Shown: piece by piece, positions 34,495 through 43,202 of the stretch
Numbering within the stretch: position 1 is the first letter of the stretch
Layout of the letters: each line of letters opens with the position of its first letter
NCBI RefSeq assembly: GCF_019801175.1
Contig: NZ_JAHVJR010000001.1
Coordinates: forward strand, 1,798,001-1,862,000
DNA from: Vannielia litorea
GTDB taxonomy: Bacteria > Pseudomonadota > Alphaproteobacteria > Rhodobacterales > Rhodobacteraceae
Direction of reading: 5' to 3'
Length of the DNA: 64,000 bases
Program-made: the position numbers and the translations under genes
The notes under the pieces: model-generated
The model's input: the letters and a program-made list of their open reading frames with translations, nothing else
The model's database searches: none
What the model was told of the DNA's origin: nothing

Positions 34495-34691
34495 TCCTCC
34501 TGCTCCGGGTCCTTCCAGACGATGAAGAACTGGTAGGTCATCCATGCTCCGGCCACGGCGAAGGCCACGGCCCAAGGGGTTGCGCCCATTGAAAGCTCCA
34601 CCCCGGCCCATGCGAAGCAGAGGACGGTGGCCAGCACCCGCCGCCACATCGGGCGGAAGAAGGGATGCTGGAGATTGAAGAAGTCACCCAT
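34491..34691 (-). CDS. Small membrane protein of 66 aa in the iol operon
   Basis: Protein MGDFFNLQHPFFRPMWRRVLA.. with two predicted TM helices (about residues 18-34 and 38-56) and an acidic tail KDPEQEE. Its start overlaps the iolE stop by 1 nt and its stop overlaps the PhyH start by 4 nt, which strongly supports translation. No family recognised. It could help transport or membrane anchoring of the PhyH product, but this is speculation. Confidence 0.72.
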   Translation of the reverse strand: MGDFFNLQHPFFRPMWRRVLATVLCFAWAGVELSMGATPWAVAFAVAGAWMTYQFFIVWKDPEQEE

Positions 34692-35593
34692 CAGGAAATT
34701 TCGAGCCCCGCGTTCTGGCAGGCGGCGGTGATGGTCTCGTATCCGAGCTTGGAATAGTCGTAGGGCGGCGCCTTGGCCGGGTCCTGCTCGGCCTCCACCA
34801 CGATCCAGCCTGCGTAATCCATTGCGGCGAGCCTCGCAGTAATGGCGGCGAAGTCAATGCAGCCCTCCGGGTCGCCCGGCACGGTAAAGGCGCCCGCGAT
34901 GACGGCATCGAGGAAGGAGCCGTTCGACGCGCGGATCTGCTCAACGACCTTGGGGCGCACATCCTTGTAGTGGACGTGGTGGATGCGGTCGGCCCAGCGC
35001 TCGAGCACGGCCATCTCGTCGGCGCCGCCGAAGCGGAGGTGCCCGGTGTCATAGAGCAAGTGGACCTCGGTCGGGCTGCCCTCCATGAGCCAGTTCACAT
35101 CGTCCTCGTCTTCGATGATGGAGCCCATGTGGTGGTGATAGGCCAGCGGCATGCCCTGCCCTTCCATCCACTTGGCCAGTTCGCCCAGCTTGGCGGCATA
35201 GGCCGTCACCTCATCACGGCTGAGCTTGGGGCGGTTTGCCACCGGGGTCGCCGGATCGCCCTGCACGGTGTTGGAGCATTCGGCATAGACGATGCAGGGG
35301 GCATTCAGGGCGATGAACTGCTCGACCTGCGCGGCGACGGCCTTTTTCTCGGTTTCCAGATCGTTCACCAGAAGGTTGCCCGAGCACCAGCCGCCGCAGA
35401 GGGCGATATCATTGATGTCGAGGTAGTGGCGCAGGCCGGGCGTATCGTGGGGCATGCGCTGCCCGCGCTCGACGCCGGTGTAGCCGATTTCGCGGCTCTC
35501 CTTGAGCGCCTGCTCCATGGTGTAGGCGGCGGTGAGGTCGGGCAGATCGTCGTTCTGCCAGGCGATGGGGGAGATGCCGATTTTGACGGGCAT
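34691..35593 (-). CDS. iolE: myo-Inosose-2 dehydratase
   Basis: Dehydrates 2-keto-myo-inositol to 3D-3,5/4-trihydroxycyclohexane-1,2-dione. A TIM-barrel of 300 aa: KIGISPIAWQNDDLPDLTAAYTMEQALKESREIGYTGVERG, LAYHHHMGSIIEDEDDV, LLYDTGHLRFGG, IHHVHYKDVR and GWIVVEAEQDPAKAPP, with the metal-site Glu, Asp and His residues of the IolE family. Second enzyme in the pathway and third gene of the operon. Confidence 0.95.
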   Translation of the reverse strand: MPVKIGISPIAWQNDDLPDLTAAYTMEQALKESREIGYTGVERGQRMPHDTPGLRHYLDINDIALCGGWCSGNLLVNDLETEKKAVAAQVEQFIALNAPCIVYAECSNTVQGDPATPVANRPKLSRDEVTAYAAKLGELAKWMEGQGMPLAYHHHMGSIIEDEDDVNWLMEGSPTEVHLLYDTGHLRFGGADEMAVLERWADRIHHVHYKDVRPKVVEQIRASNGSFLDAVIAGAFTVPGDPEGCIDFAAITARLAAMDYAGWIVVEAEQDPAKAPPYDYSKLGYETITAACQNAGLEIS

Positions 35594-35598
35594 GGGGG

Positions 35599-37428
35599 TT
35601 ATCCTGCGATCTGGGATTTGCGGGCGGACTCATAGGCCTTGCGGGCCTGCGCGACCTCATCGCGGGTGGAGGTTTCGGGCACCGCCACATCCCACCAGTG
35701 GCCGCCGTGGGGCGTGGAGGGGTATGGATCGGTGTTGATGACCACCACATAGGGGCCGGTGGCCTTGTGTCGGGTGGCAAGCGCTGCCTCCAGCTCTTCG
35801 ATGGTGTTCACCTGCACCGCCTCGGCGCCCATCGAGGCGGCGTGGGCGGCGAAGTCGATATTGGAGGGCTGGCTGTGGATCGTGTGCTCCAGCAGGTTGT
35901 TGAACTCGGCCCCGCCGGTGCCCATTTGCAGCCGGTTGATGCAGCCGTAGCCCCGGTTGTCGGTGATGACGACGGTGAAGGGCACGCCCATCATCGCGGC
36001 GGTGGCCATCTCGGAGTTGGCCATCATGTAGGAGCCGTCGCCGACCATGCAGATCACGTCGCGCTCGGGCTGGGCGAGCTTGATGCCCATGGCGCCCGCG
36101 ATCTCATAGCCCATGCAGGAAAAGCCGTATTCCATGTGGTAGGCGCCGGGGCGCGGGGCCTTCCAGAGTTTGTGGAGCTCACCCGGCATGGTGCCGGCGG
36201 CGCACATGACCACGGTATCCTCGTGGCTGGCACGTTGCACCGCGCCGATAACCTGCTGGTCGGTGGGCAGGGCGTTGTCGCCTTCGGGGGCATCGGTGAG
36301 CGGGTCGACGGCGGCGAACCAGTCGGATTTGAGGGCGGCGTCGGGGGCCTCTGCCGTGTAGTCGCCGAGCGCATTGGTGAGCGCCTCAAGCCCCTCGCGG
36401 GCATCGGCCATCAGCGGCATGGCGCCGTGCTTCATGGCGTCATAGGCGGCGACATTGAGGGAGATCAGCGTGGGGTTGGCGGCGAAGAGCGCCCAGCTGC
36501 CGGTGGTGAAATCCTGAAAGCGGGTGCCGACGCCGAGGACCAGATCGGCCTTGGCGCAGGCCTCGTTGGCGGAGGATGCGCCGGTGACGCCGACAGGGCC
36601 GAGGTTGAGGGCATCGTCCCAAGGGAGAGCGGATTTGCCGGCCTGGGTTTCGACCACAGGGATGTTGTGGCGGGCGGCGAAGGCTTGCAACTCGGCGCAG
36701 GCGTGGGAGTAATGCGTGCCGCCCCCGGCGACGATGACCGGGTGCTTGGCGGCGCGGATCGCGTCTGCCGTTTCGGACAGCTCGTAGGCATCGGGCCCTT
36801 GGCGGCGCAGGTGCCACGTGCGGGGGGCAAAGAAGCTCTCGGGCCAATCGAAGGCCTCAGCCTGCACATCCTGACAGAAGGCGAGGCAGACCGGGCCGCA
36901 CTCTGCCGGGTCGGTCATGGTGCGGAAGGCCCGGGGCAGCGCAGTGAGAAGCTGCTCGGGGCGGGTGATCCGGTCGAAGTAGCGGGTGACGGGCTTGAAG
37001 CAGTCGTTGGCGCTGGTGGTGCCGTCGGAGAAATCTTCGATCTGTTGCAGCACCGGGTCGGGGCCGCGGTTGGCGAAGACATCGCCGGGGATCAGCAGGA
37101 GCGGCAGGCGGTTGACGTGGGCCAGTGCGGCGGCGGTGACCATGTTGGTCGCGCCGGGGCCGATGGAGGAAGTCACGGCCATGGCGCGGCTGCGGCCAAG
37201 CTGCTTGGTGTAGGCCAGCGCGGTGTGGCACATGGTTTGCTCGTTATGGCCGCGCCATGTGGGGATGGCATCACGCGAGGCATGGAGCGCCTCGCCGAGC
37301 CCCGCCACGTTGCCGTGGCCAAAGATTGCCCAGACCCCGGCGATGAAGGGCTCGCCCGACTCGGTGAGCTGCGCGGTGAGGTATCGCACGAGGGCCTGTG
37401 CGGCTGTGAGGCGGATGGTCTTGCTCAT
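35599..37428 (-). CDS. iolD: 3D-(3,5/4)-trihydroxycyclohexane-1,2-dione acylhydrolase
   Basis: ThDP-dependent ring-opening hydrolase of inositol catabolism, 609 aa. The N-terminal ThDP domain contains VWAIFGHGNVAGLGEAL and THAST-like region RSRAMAVTSSIGPGATNMVTAAALAHVNRLPLLLIPGD; the C-terminal ThDP domain contains EYGFSCMGYEIAGAMGIKLA, MVGDGSYMMANSEMATAAMMGVPFTVVITDNRGYG (GDG...N motif). The start ATG 37428 overlaps the iolC stop (ATGA) with GGAGG 7 nt upstream. Confidence 0.95.
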   Translation of the reverse strand: MSKTIRLTAAQALVRYLTAQLTESGEPFIAGVWAIFGHGNVAGLGEALHASRDAIPTWRGHNEQTMCHTALAYTKQLGRSRAMAVTSSIGPGATNMVTAAALAHVNRLPLLLIPGDVFANRGPDPVLQQIEDFSDGTTSANDCFKPVTRYFDRITRPEQLLTALPRAFRTMTDPAECGPVCLAFCQDVQAEAFDWPESFFAPRTWHLRRQGPDAYELSETADAIRAAKHPVIVAGGGTHYSHACAELQAFAARHNIPVVETQAGKSALPWDDALNLGPVGVTGASSANEACAKADLVLGVGTRFQDFTTGSWALFAANPTLISLNVAAYDAMKHGAMPLMADAREGLEALTNALGDYTAEAPDAALKSDWFAAVDPLTDAPEGDNALPTDQQVIGAVQRASHEDTVVMCAAGTMPGELHKLWKAPRPGAYHMEYGFSCMGYEIAGAMGIKLAQPERDVICMVGDGSYMMANSEMATAAMMGVPFTVVITDNRGYGCINRLQMGTGGAEFNNLLEHTIHSQPSNIDFAAHAASMGAEAVQVNTIEELEAALATRHKATGPYVVVINTDPYPSTPHGGHWWDVAVPETSTRDEVAQARKAYESARKSQIAG

Positions 37429-39347
37429 GCGGCGTCCTCCTTTTGCGCGGCGGCGCGGGCCTCGTCCCAGAGGGTGCAGAGGCGGGTGTAATTGGCGGCC
37501 ATGGTGGAGATGGCGGCCTCGTCGGAGACCTCGCCCTTCATCCAGGCGCGGGCGGTCTCGCCGAAGAGTGTGCGGCCCACGGCGAAGCCTTTGACCAGCG
37601 GCTGGCGGGCGGCACGGGCGAAGCTGGCGCCCAGTTCGGCCTCGGGCGCGTCGAGACCGAGCACGACGATGCCACGGTTGTGCCGGTCATGCGCCTCGAT
37701 GGCTTGGACGGCCTTGGCCCATGCGTCTTCGGTCTTGAAGGGTTCCAGCTTCCACCAGTCGGGGTAGATGCCGGCGGCGTAGATGCGCTCGATGATCTTG
37801 GGCGTCGTCTCGGCGACCACGGCGCCGACCTTGGAGGGGATGACCTCCAGCAGGAACTCGAGGCTGTTGCGGCGGGCGGCGGCGGCGAGGCGGGTGAGAG
37901 AAGAGAGGTGATCCTCCCACATCGCGTCGTCATCATCGGGGTGGCAGAAGCAAAGGGCCTTGACCACGTTGCTCTGCGGCCATTGCGCGAGGCCGCCGAA
38001 ATCGGGGCCAAGCTCGGGCTCGTAGCGCAGCGGGCGGGAGCCGGGCCATTCGACGGGTCGGCCGATCCAGAGATCGCCCTCGGCGGCGTCCATCAGGGCG
38101 TGCTTGCCGAGGCGGCCATCGCAGAGGATGCCGTAGCCGGGGCGGCCCTCCGCGACCTCGCGGGTGGCGGCGAGGCAGAGCTGCTTGAAGGTTCCGATCT
38201 TGTCGGTCGTGGCGCCCTCCATCTCTTCGAGCTGGGAGCGATGATCGAAGGCGAAGATATGCATCGACGGCCAGTCGCCCTTGCGATTGGTGGCCCAGTG
38301 GATCTGCTCCAACTCGGCATCGTTGCGCAGATCGGGGCGGATGACGCCGCGTTTCAGGAAAAACTCCAGCTCTTCCCACGATGGATAGGCCGGCGTGCAG
38401 CCGTGGCGGGAGACGGCGAAGGCGCCGCAGGCGTTGGCATAGGTGAGCGCGGTGGGCCAATCCTCGCCTTTGAGCCAGCCGCGCAGCAGGCCGGACATGA
38501 AGCCATCGCCCGCGCCGAGGACGTTGAACACCTCGATCGGGAAGCCGGGGCCACTCTCGCCCTCGTCGAGTGAGCCGGGGATCTCGCCGGTGAAGGCGAC
38601 GGCACCCATCGGGCCGCGTTTGCAGACGAGAGTGGCAGAGGAGACGGCGCGGACGGCGCGGAGGGCCTCCAGCGTGTCGGTGCTGCCGCCGGCGATATGG
38701 AACTCTTCCTCGGTACCGACGATCAGGTCGAAGAGGTGGAGAGTGGATTGCAGCTTGGCGGTGACGGCAGCGCTTTCGATGAAGCGCTCCTCCCCTGCCC
38801 CGTGGCCGGCGAGGCCCCAGAGGTTGGGGCGATAGTCGATATCCAGCGCGGTTTGTGCGCCATTCTCTCGGGCGAGCTTTAGCGCCTTGAGGGTGGCGGC
38901 CTCGACCTGCGGGTGGCTGAGGTGGGTGCCGGTGGCGGTGACGCAGCGGGCCTCGGCGATGAAGGCAGGGTCGATATCATCTTCGGAAAGGGCCATGTCG
39001 GCGCAGTTCTCGCGGACGAAGATGAGCGGAAAGCGCTCCTGATCGCGGATGCCGAGGAGCACGAGGGCGGTGAGGCGCTCGGGGTCGGTGGCGACGCCGC
39101 GGGTATCCACCCCCTCGGCCTTGAGCTGCTCGCGGATGAACCGGCCCATGTGCTCGTCGCCCACGCGGGTGATCAGAGCCGACTTGAGGCCGAGCCGGGC
39201 GGTGCCTGCGGCGATGTTGGTGGGCGAGCCGCCGATGTACTTTTCGAAGCTGCGCATGTCTTCCAGCCGCCCGCCGATCTGGGCGCCGTAAAGGTCCACC
39301 GAGCTGCGGCCGATGGTGATAACGTCGAGCGGTTTTGCGGCGGTCAT
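37425..39347 (-). CDS. iolC: 5-dehydro-2-deoxygluconokinase fused to DUF2090 domain
   Basis: Fusion of 640 aa. The N-terminal PfkB-type kinase (about residues 1-325: VITIGRSSVDLYGAQIGGRLEDMRSFEKYIGGSPTNIAAG; DIDYRPNLWG; NVLGAGDGFMSGLLRG with catalytic Asp) phosphorylates 2-deoxy-5-keto-gluconate. The C-terminal DUF2090 part (about 345-635: DWPSMHIFAFDHRSQLEEM; LCDGRLGKHALMDAAEG) is a class-I-aldolase-like barrel. This fusion is the usual alphaproteobacterial form. First gene of the operon, read away from a 556-bp control region. Confidence 0.95.
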   Translation of the reverse strand: MTAAKPLDVITIGRSSVDLYGAQIGGRLEDMRSFEKYIGGSPTNIAAGTARLGLKSALITRVGDEHMGRFIREQLKAEGVDTRGVATDPERLTALVLLGIRDQERFPLIFVRENCADMALSEDDIDPAFIAEARCVTATGTHLSHPQVEAATLKALKLARENGAQTALDIDYRPNLWGLAGHGAGEERFIESAAVTAKLQSTLHLFDLIVGTEEEFHIAGGSTDTLEALRAVRAVSSATLVCKRGPMGAVAFTGEIPGSLDEGESGPGFPIEVFNVLGAGDGFMSGLLRGWLKGEDWPTALTYANACGAFAVSRHGCTPAYPSWEELEFFLKRGVIRPDLRNDAELEQIHWATNRKGDWPSMHIFAFDHRSQLEEMEGATTDKIGTFKQLCLAATREVAEGRPGYGILCDGRLGKHALMDAAEGDLWIGRPVEWPGSRPLRYEPELGPDFGGLAQWPQSNVVKALCFCHPDDDDAMWEDHLSSLTRLAAAARRNSLEFLLEVIPSKVGAVVAETTPKIIERIYAAGIYPDWWKLEPFKTEDAWAKAVQAIEAHDRHNRGIVVLGLDAPEAELGASFARAARQPLVKGFAVGRTLFGETARAWMKGEVSDEAAISTMAANYTRLCTLWDEARAAAQKEDAA

Positions 39348-39903
39348 GCGATGACCCACCCGGCTGCTGTGATGCACGGTTTCACTGGCTTCCTCCCTGT
39401 GCCACCCAGAGGTGTTGCTGGCTGAATGCCGGAGCCGGGCGGCCCGCGTCAACGTGTGCCGGGGCTGTTTGGTGGTTTTCATATCATTCATGAAAGCTTT
39501 GCGCCGCTTCACGCCGAAACCCGCAGGAGGATGATGGTTTTTCATCATGCCAATTGGCGTGTCAGAGCGTGTCGGGGCGGTGCATGGCATTGAGCGCGAG
39601 AGTGTTGAAACGGTGTGAGAGTGGGCCGAGTCTGCCTTGGCTGGGCGTGCTGCCGTAAGCCGCCAAGCTGCCGGAAAGGTGGGACCGTGGGGCAGGAAAG
39701 TGCCGCAAATGCCCCCGTGCGTATGCGATTTGGGCGGGCTTTCAGTTGCTCTGGGTTGGAGGAAGCCGTCGGCATGATGGTTTTCTATCAGGCGCGGGCG
39801 CCGGTTTTGACGCGGAATGATGGGATTTTTTGCCCCCGCCCTGCTTTCTCTTGGCCCGAAGCCACGCGGGAGGCTAGCACATGGCAAAACGGGAGGGTTT
39901 TTC
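39348..39903. promoter_or_regulatory. Divergent control region between iolC and the Gfo/Idh gene, with three related motifs
   Basis: 556 bp without a gene. Three copies of a TGGTTTT-type element are seen: TGGTTTTCATATCA (39473-39486), TGGTTTTTCATCA (39535-39547) and TGGTTTTCTATCA (39778-39790). The first overlaps an inverted repeat TTTCAT-N7-ATGAAA (39477-39495), the second lies in ATGATG-N6-CATCAT (39531-39548). They are candidate sites for an iol repressor (RpiR or LacI type), which is not encoded here. GGGAGGG before 39904 is the Gfo/Idh ribosome-binding site. Confidence 0.5.
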
Positions 39904-41022
39904 ATGGCACGCATCGGAGTGGGGCTGATCGGCACGGGGTTCATGGGCAAGGCCCATGCGCTGGCGTGGCGCGGGGCGCGAGCGGTGATGGGAGGCGACA
40001 GCGAGATTGCGCTGGCGCACCTCTGCGAGATGCCGCTGGCCAAGGCCGAGAAACTCGCCGCCGATTGGGGCTTTGCCCGCGCGGGCGACGACTGGCGCGC
40101 GCTGATAGAAGACCCGGCGGTGGACGTTGTGTCAATCACCACGCCCAACGGGCTGCACGCGCCGATGGCGATTGCCGCGCTGGAGGCGGGCAAGCACGTG
40201 TGGTGCGAGAAGCCGATGGCGCTGACGCTGGAGGAGGCCGAGGCGATGGTGGCGGCGGCCAAGGCCAGCGGAAAGGTGACGCTGGTGGGCTACAACTACG
40301 TTCGCAACCCGGCGCTGCACCATGCTGCCAAGCTCATCGCCGAGGGGCGGATTGGCCGGGTGGTGCATGTGCGGGGTTTTTACGACGAGGACTATCAGGC
40401 CGATGGCGCGCTGCCGTGGACCTGGCGGGCCAAGCTTTCGGAGGCCGGGCTGGGCGCGCTGGGGGACATGGGCTGCCATCTGGTTTCGATGATCATGCAG
40501 CTTGTTGGCCCGATCGAGAGCGTGCTGGCGGAGACCCAGATCATCCACGAAACGCGGCCCGTGGAGGGCGGAGGGCGCGCGCCGGTGGAGAACGAGGACG
40601 TGGCTACGGCGCTGATCCGGCTCGAGGGCGGCGCGCGGGGGATGATCACCACCAGCCGCAGCGCGTGGGGCCGGAAGAACCGGATCGATCTGGAGATTCA
40701 TGGGACTGAGGGGCAGATCACCTTCGAGCAGGAGCGGATGAACGAGATGCGGATCTACGTGAACGCGGGGGAGAAGGCCGAACAGGGCTTCAAGACGATC
40801 CTCACCGGACCGCAACACCCGCCCTATGCCGCCTTCTGCCCGGCGCCGGGGCATCAGCTGGGCTTCAACGACCTGAAGGTGCTGGAGGCCGCCGAACTGG
40901 TGGAGAGCATCGAAGGGCGGCAAAGGGCATGGCCCGATTTTGCCGAGGCGCTGGAGATCGAGCGGGTTATCCATGCGATTGCGGAAAGCGCGGCGAAGGA
41001 GGCGCGGGTTTCGCTGGTGTGA
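39904..41022 (+). CDS. Gfo/Idh/MocA family dehydrogenase, possible inositol or sugar dehydrogenase
   Basis: NAD(P)-dependent oxidoreductase of 372 aa. The Rossmann motif VGLIGTGFMGKAHALAW is followed by the family hallmark VWCEKPMALTLEEAEAM (Glu-Lys-Pro) and GYNYVRNPALHHAAKLI. A C-terminal beta-sheet domain holds ALGDMGCHLVSMIMQLVG with the likely catalytic Asp/His. Divergent from iolC, it could catalyse the first oxidation of an inositol isomer, yet it is longer than typical IolG (about 330 aa), so another sugar or inositol derivative is possible. Confidence 0.88.
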   Translation: MARIGVGLIGTGFMGKAHALAWRGARAVMGGDSEIALAHLCEMPLAKAEKLAADWGFARAGDDWRALIEDPAVDVVSITTPNGLHAPMAIAALEAGKHVWCEKPMALTLEEAEAMVAAAKASGKVTLVGYNYVRNPALHHAAKLIAEGRIGRVVHVRGFYDEDYQADGALPWTWRAKLSEAGLGALGDMGCHLVSMIMQLVGPIESVLAETQIIHETRPVEGGGRAPVENEDVATALIRLEGGARGMITTSRSAWGRKNRIDLEIHGTEGQITFEQERMNEMRIYVNAGEKAEQGFKTILTGPQHPPYAAFCPAPGHQLGFNDLKVLEAAELVESIEGRQRAWPDFAEALEIERVIHAIAESAAKEARVSLV

Positions 41023-41067
41023 TCCGCTCCGATCCGCGAAGCTCGGGTGAGCGGAATGGAGGCGCGG

Positions 41068-41478
41068 ATGGAAAGCGACGGGCGGTTCATTTCGGCGCGG
41101 CTGAAGCCAGGGAATGACCTTGTGGCTGGGCTGCGACGGCTCTTCGAGGCCAGTGGCGCGGAAGCGATGGCGATGGTGAGCTGTGTTGGCAGCCTGCGGG
41201 CCGTCCGGCTGCGCCATGCGGGTGCGGAGGAGGCGACGGGCTATGAGGGGCCGCTGGAGATCGTCTCGCTGGTGGGCACGCTGGATGCGGGTAAGCAGCA
41301 TTTGCACATGGCGGTCTCGGATGCAGCGGGCCGGGTGTGCGGCGGGCACCTGATGGCGGAGGGCGCGGAGGTGTTCACCACGGCGGAGATCGTGGTGGTG
41401 GCACTCGACGGGCTGCGGTTTGAACGCGCGCCCTGCCCTGCCTCGGGATATGACGAGTTGGTGGTGAAGCGTCGGTAG
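41068..41478 (+). CDS. PPC/DUF296 domain protein
   Basis: Protein of 136 aa with the PCC/DUF296 fold: ISARLKPGNDLVAGLRRLFEASGAEAMAMVSCVGSLRAVRLRH, LEIVSLVGTLDAGKQHLHMAVSDAAGRVCGGHL, a pattern in which GxxHLH is strongly conserved. Plant relatives carry AT-hooks; bacterial single-domain forms have no settled role. Start ATG 41068 is chosen because GGAGG lies 5 nt before it, over GTG 41047 and ATG 41056. It follows the Gfo/Idh gene by 45 bp and is convergent with the GntR gene. Confidence 0.85.
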   Translation: MESDGRFISARLKPGNDLVAGLRRLFEASGAEAMAMVSCVGSLRAVRLRHAGAEEATGYEGPLEIVSLVGTLDAGKQHLHMAVSDAAGRVCGGHLMAEGAEVFTTAEIVVVALDGLRFERAPCPASGYDELVVKRR

Positions 41479-42213
41479 TCAGGCGGTGGCGCGGGTGCGG
41501 TCGTGGCCCTCGGTGATGACCTTCAGCATGGCGGAATGGGCGGCGTCGGGCAGACCGGAGGCGATGGCGCGGGCGATATCGCGGTGGTTGGCGGCCACCT
41601 CGGCCTTCACCTCTTGGAACTTCTCGTTCGCCTCGATCAGGAACAGCGAATAGAGCGCGGTTTGCACCATATCGCCGAGCGATTGCAGGAAGCGGTTGCC
41701 GGAGAGTTTGAGGACGTGGTGGTGGAACTCGTAGTCGGCCACGGCGAAGTCGGCGCGGCTGCGGGCATCTGCGAGACTGTCACAGAGGGCGAAGAGCTTG
41801 TCGCAGGCGGCCTTGTCGGCCAGCTCATTGGCGCGCCGGGCGGCGGAGGCGGCGGCAGCGGGCTCGAAGATGAGGCGGATCTCGAAGAGCTCGTCGTAGA
41901 ACCGGCCCGGCGATTTGACCGAGGTGTGCCAGCGCAGCACGTCCTCATCGAACATGTTCCATTCGTCGGAGGGGCGGACATGGGTGCCGACCTTGGCCTT
42001 GGAGGCGATGAGTCCCTTGGCGGCGAGGGTCTTCTTGGCCTCGCGGACCACCGTGCGCGACACGTCGAACATCTCGCAGAGGTCCGGATCGAGCGGGATC
42101 ATCGTGTCGGGCGGGTACTCTCCGGCGACGATGGCACGCCCCATCTGGTCCACCACGAAATGCGTGTGGTTCGAGGCCCGCGCGGAGGGCGAGCCCGAGG
42201 CGACAATGGTCAT
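41479..42213 (-). CDS. GntR family regulator (FadR subfamily), likely regulator of the sugar importer
   Basis: Regulator of 244 aa. N-terminal winged HTH VVDQMGRAIVAGEYPPDTMIPLDPDLCEMFDVSRTVVREAKKTLAAKGLIASKAKVGTHVRP, followed by an all-helical FCD ligand domain (FYDELFEIRLIFEPAAAASAARRAN; DYEFHHHVLKLSGNRFLQSL) whose Asp and His residues may bind a metal. The start ATG 42213 overlaps the yjfF-like stop as ATGA, so the regulator is the last gene of the importer operon, consistent with sugar-responsive autoregulation. Confidence 0.9.
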   Translation of the reverse strand: MTIVASGSPSARASNHTHFVVDQMGRAIVAGEYPPDTMIPLDPDLCEMFDVSRTVVREAKKTLAAKGLIASKAKVGTHVRPSDEWNMFDEDVLRWHTSVKSPGRFYDELFEIRLIFEPAAAASAARRANELADKAACDKLFALCDSLADARSRADFAVADYEFHHHVLKLSGNRFLQSLGDMVQTALYSLFLIEANEKFQEVKAEVAANHRDIARAIASGLPDAAHSAMLKVITEGHDRTRATA

Positions 42214-43202
42214 GATGGCTGTGCGGAGCCAGTCGCTCTTTTTCGTCGGGTGGTCGTCGCCCAAGTGAGGCCTTTCTGAAGCAGGATGAATGCGAAGAGC
42301 AGCGCGCCGATGACGATCTTAGTCCACCAACTCGAGAGTGTCCCGTCAAAGACGATGTAGGTCTGGATCAGGCCCATGATGAGGATGCCGAAGAAGGTGC
42401 CTGCGACAAAGCCGTAACCGCCGGAGAGGAGCGTGCCGCCGATGACGACGGCGGCGATGGCATCGAGTTCCACGCCTACGGTGGCGAGGGAGTAGCCGGC
42501 GGAGGTGTAGAGCGAGAAGACGATGCCTGCGAGGCCCGCGAGGCCGCCTGAGATGGCGTAGATGCCCACGGTGGTGGAGGCGAGCGGGACGCCCATCAGG
42601 CGGGCGGTCTGCGCCCCGCCGCCGAGGGCATAAACGTTCTGCCCGAAGCGGGTGCGGTGGGCGATGAGCGCGCCCGCGATGAAGGTGAGCAGCATCAGCC
42701 CGCCGATGAGCCGGAAGCGGCCGCCGCCGGGGGCCTTGTAGTAGATATCCTGCAGGGTGTCGTAGAACTCATGGGTGATCGGCACGCTATCGGTGCTGAG
42801 CACGTAGGCCGCGCCGCGGGCGAGGAACATGCCTGCGAGGGTGACGATGAAAGGCGGCATCTCGAGGTAGTGGATGGTGGCCCCCATCGCCGCGCCGAAG
42901 CCGGTGGTGAGGGCCAGCACGAGGGCGAAGGCGGCAAGAGGGTGGATCGAGGTGTCGCGCAGGATGACGGCGAGGAAGACGCCGGTGAAGGCGATGACGG
43001 AGCCGACCGAGAGGTCGATGCCGCCGGAGAGGATCACGAAGGTCATGCCGACGGCGACGATGCCGAGAAAGGCGTTGTCGGTCAGCAGGTTGGCGACGAC
43101 GCGGGTGGAGAGCATGGCCGGGTATTGCGAGGCGCAGAGGGCGTAGGCCAGCACGAAGGTGGCCAGCGTGACCATCAGCGGCAGGTGAGTGGAGCGGATC
43201 AT
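42210..43202 (-). CDS. yjfF: Sugar ABC transporter permease (YjfF-type)
   Basis: Membrane permease of 330 aa of the RbsC/BPD_transp_2 family with about 9-10 hydrophobic segments; conserved block NAFLGIVAVGMTFVILSGGIDLSVGSVIAFTGV near residue 45, and ELDAIAAVVIGGTLLSGGYGFVAGTFFGILIMGLIQTYIV. Its placement after a YtfT-type permease mirrors E. coli ytfQRT-yjfF. It overlaps the next gene (GntR) and the previous one by 4 nt each. Confidence 0.88.
   Translation of the reverse strand: MIRSTHLPLMVTLATFVLAYALCASQYPAMLSTRVVANLLTDNAFLGIVAVGMTFVILSGGIDLSVGSVIAFTGVFLAVILRDTSIHPLAAFALVLALTTGFGAAMGATIHYLEMPPFIVTLAGMFLARGAAYVLSTDSVPITHEFYDTLQDIYYKAPGGGRFRLIGGLMLLTFIAGALIAHRTRFGQNVYALGGGAQTARLMGVPLASTTVGIYAISGGLAGLAGIVFSLYTSAGYSLATVGVELDAIAAVVIGGTLLSGGYGFVAGTFFGILIMGLIQTYIVFDGTLSSWWTKIVIGALLFAFILLQKGLTWATTTRRKRATGSAQPS

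Noticed and set aside
37425..39347. The iolC-DUF2090 fusion as a novel protein.
   Set aside because: This arrangement is the usual one in alphaproteobacterial inositol operons.
39348..40262. Upstream extension of iolC to an ATG at 40262.
   Set aside because: It would overlap the divergent Gfo/Idh gene and adds 305 residues of low-complexity sequence; the kinase N-terminus starts at 39347.
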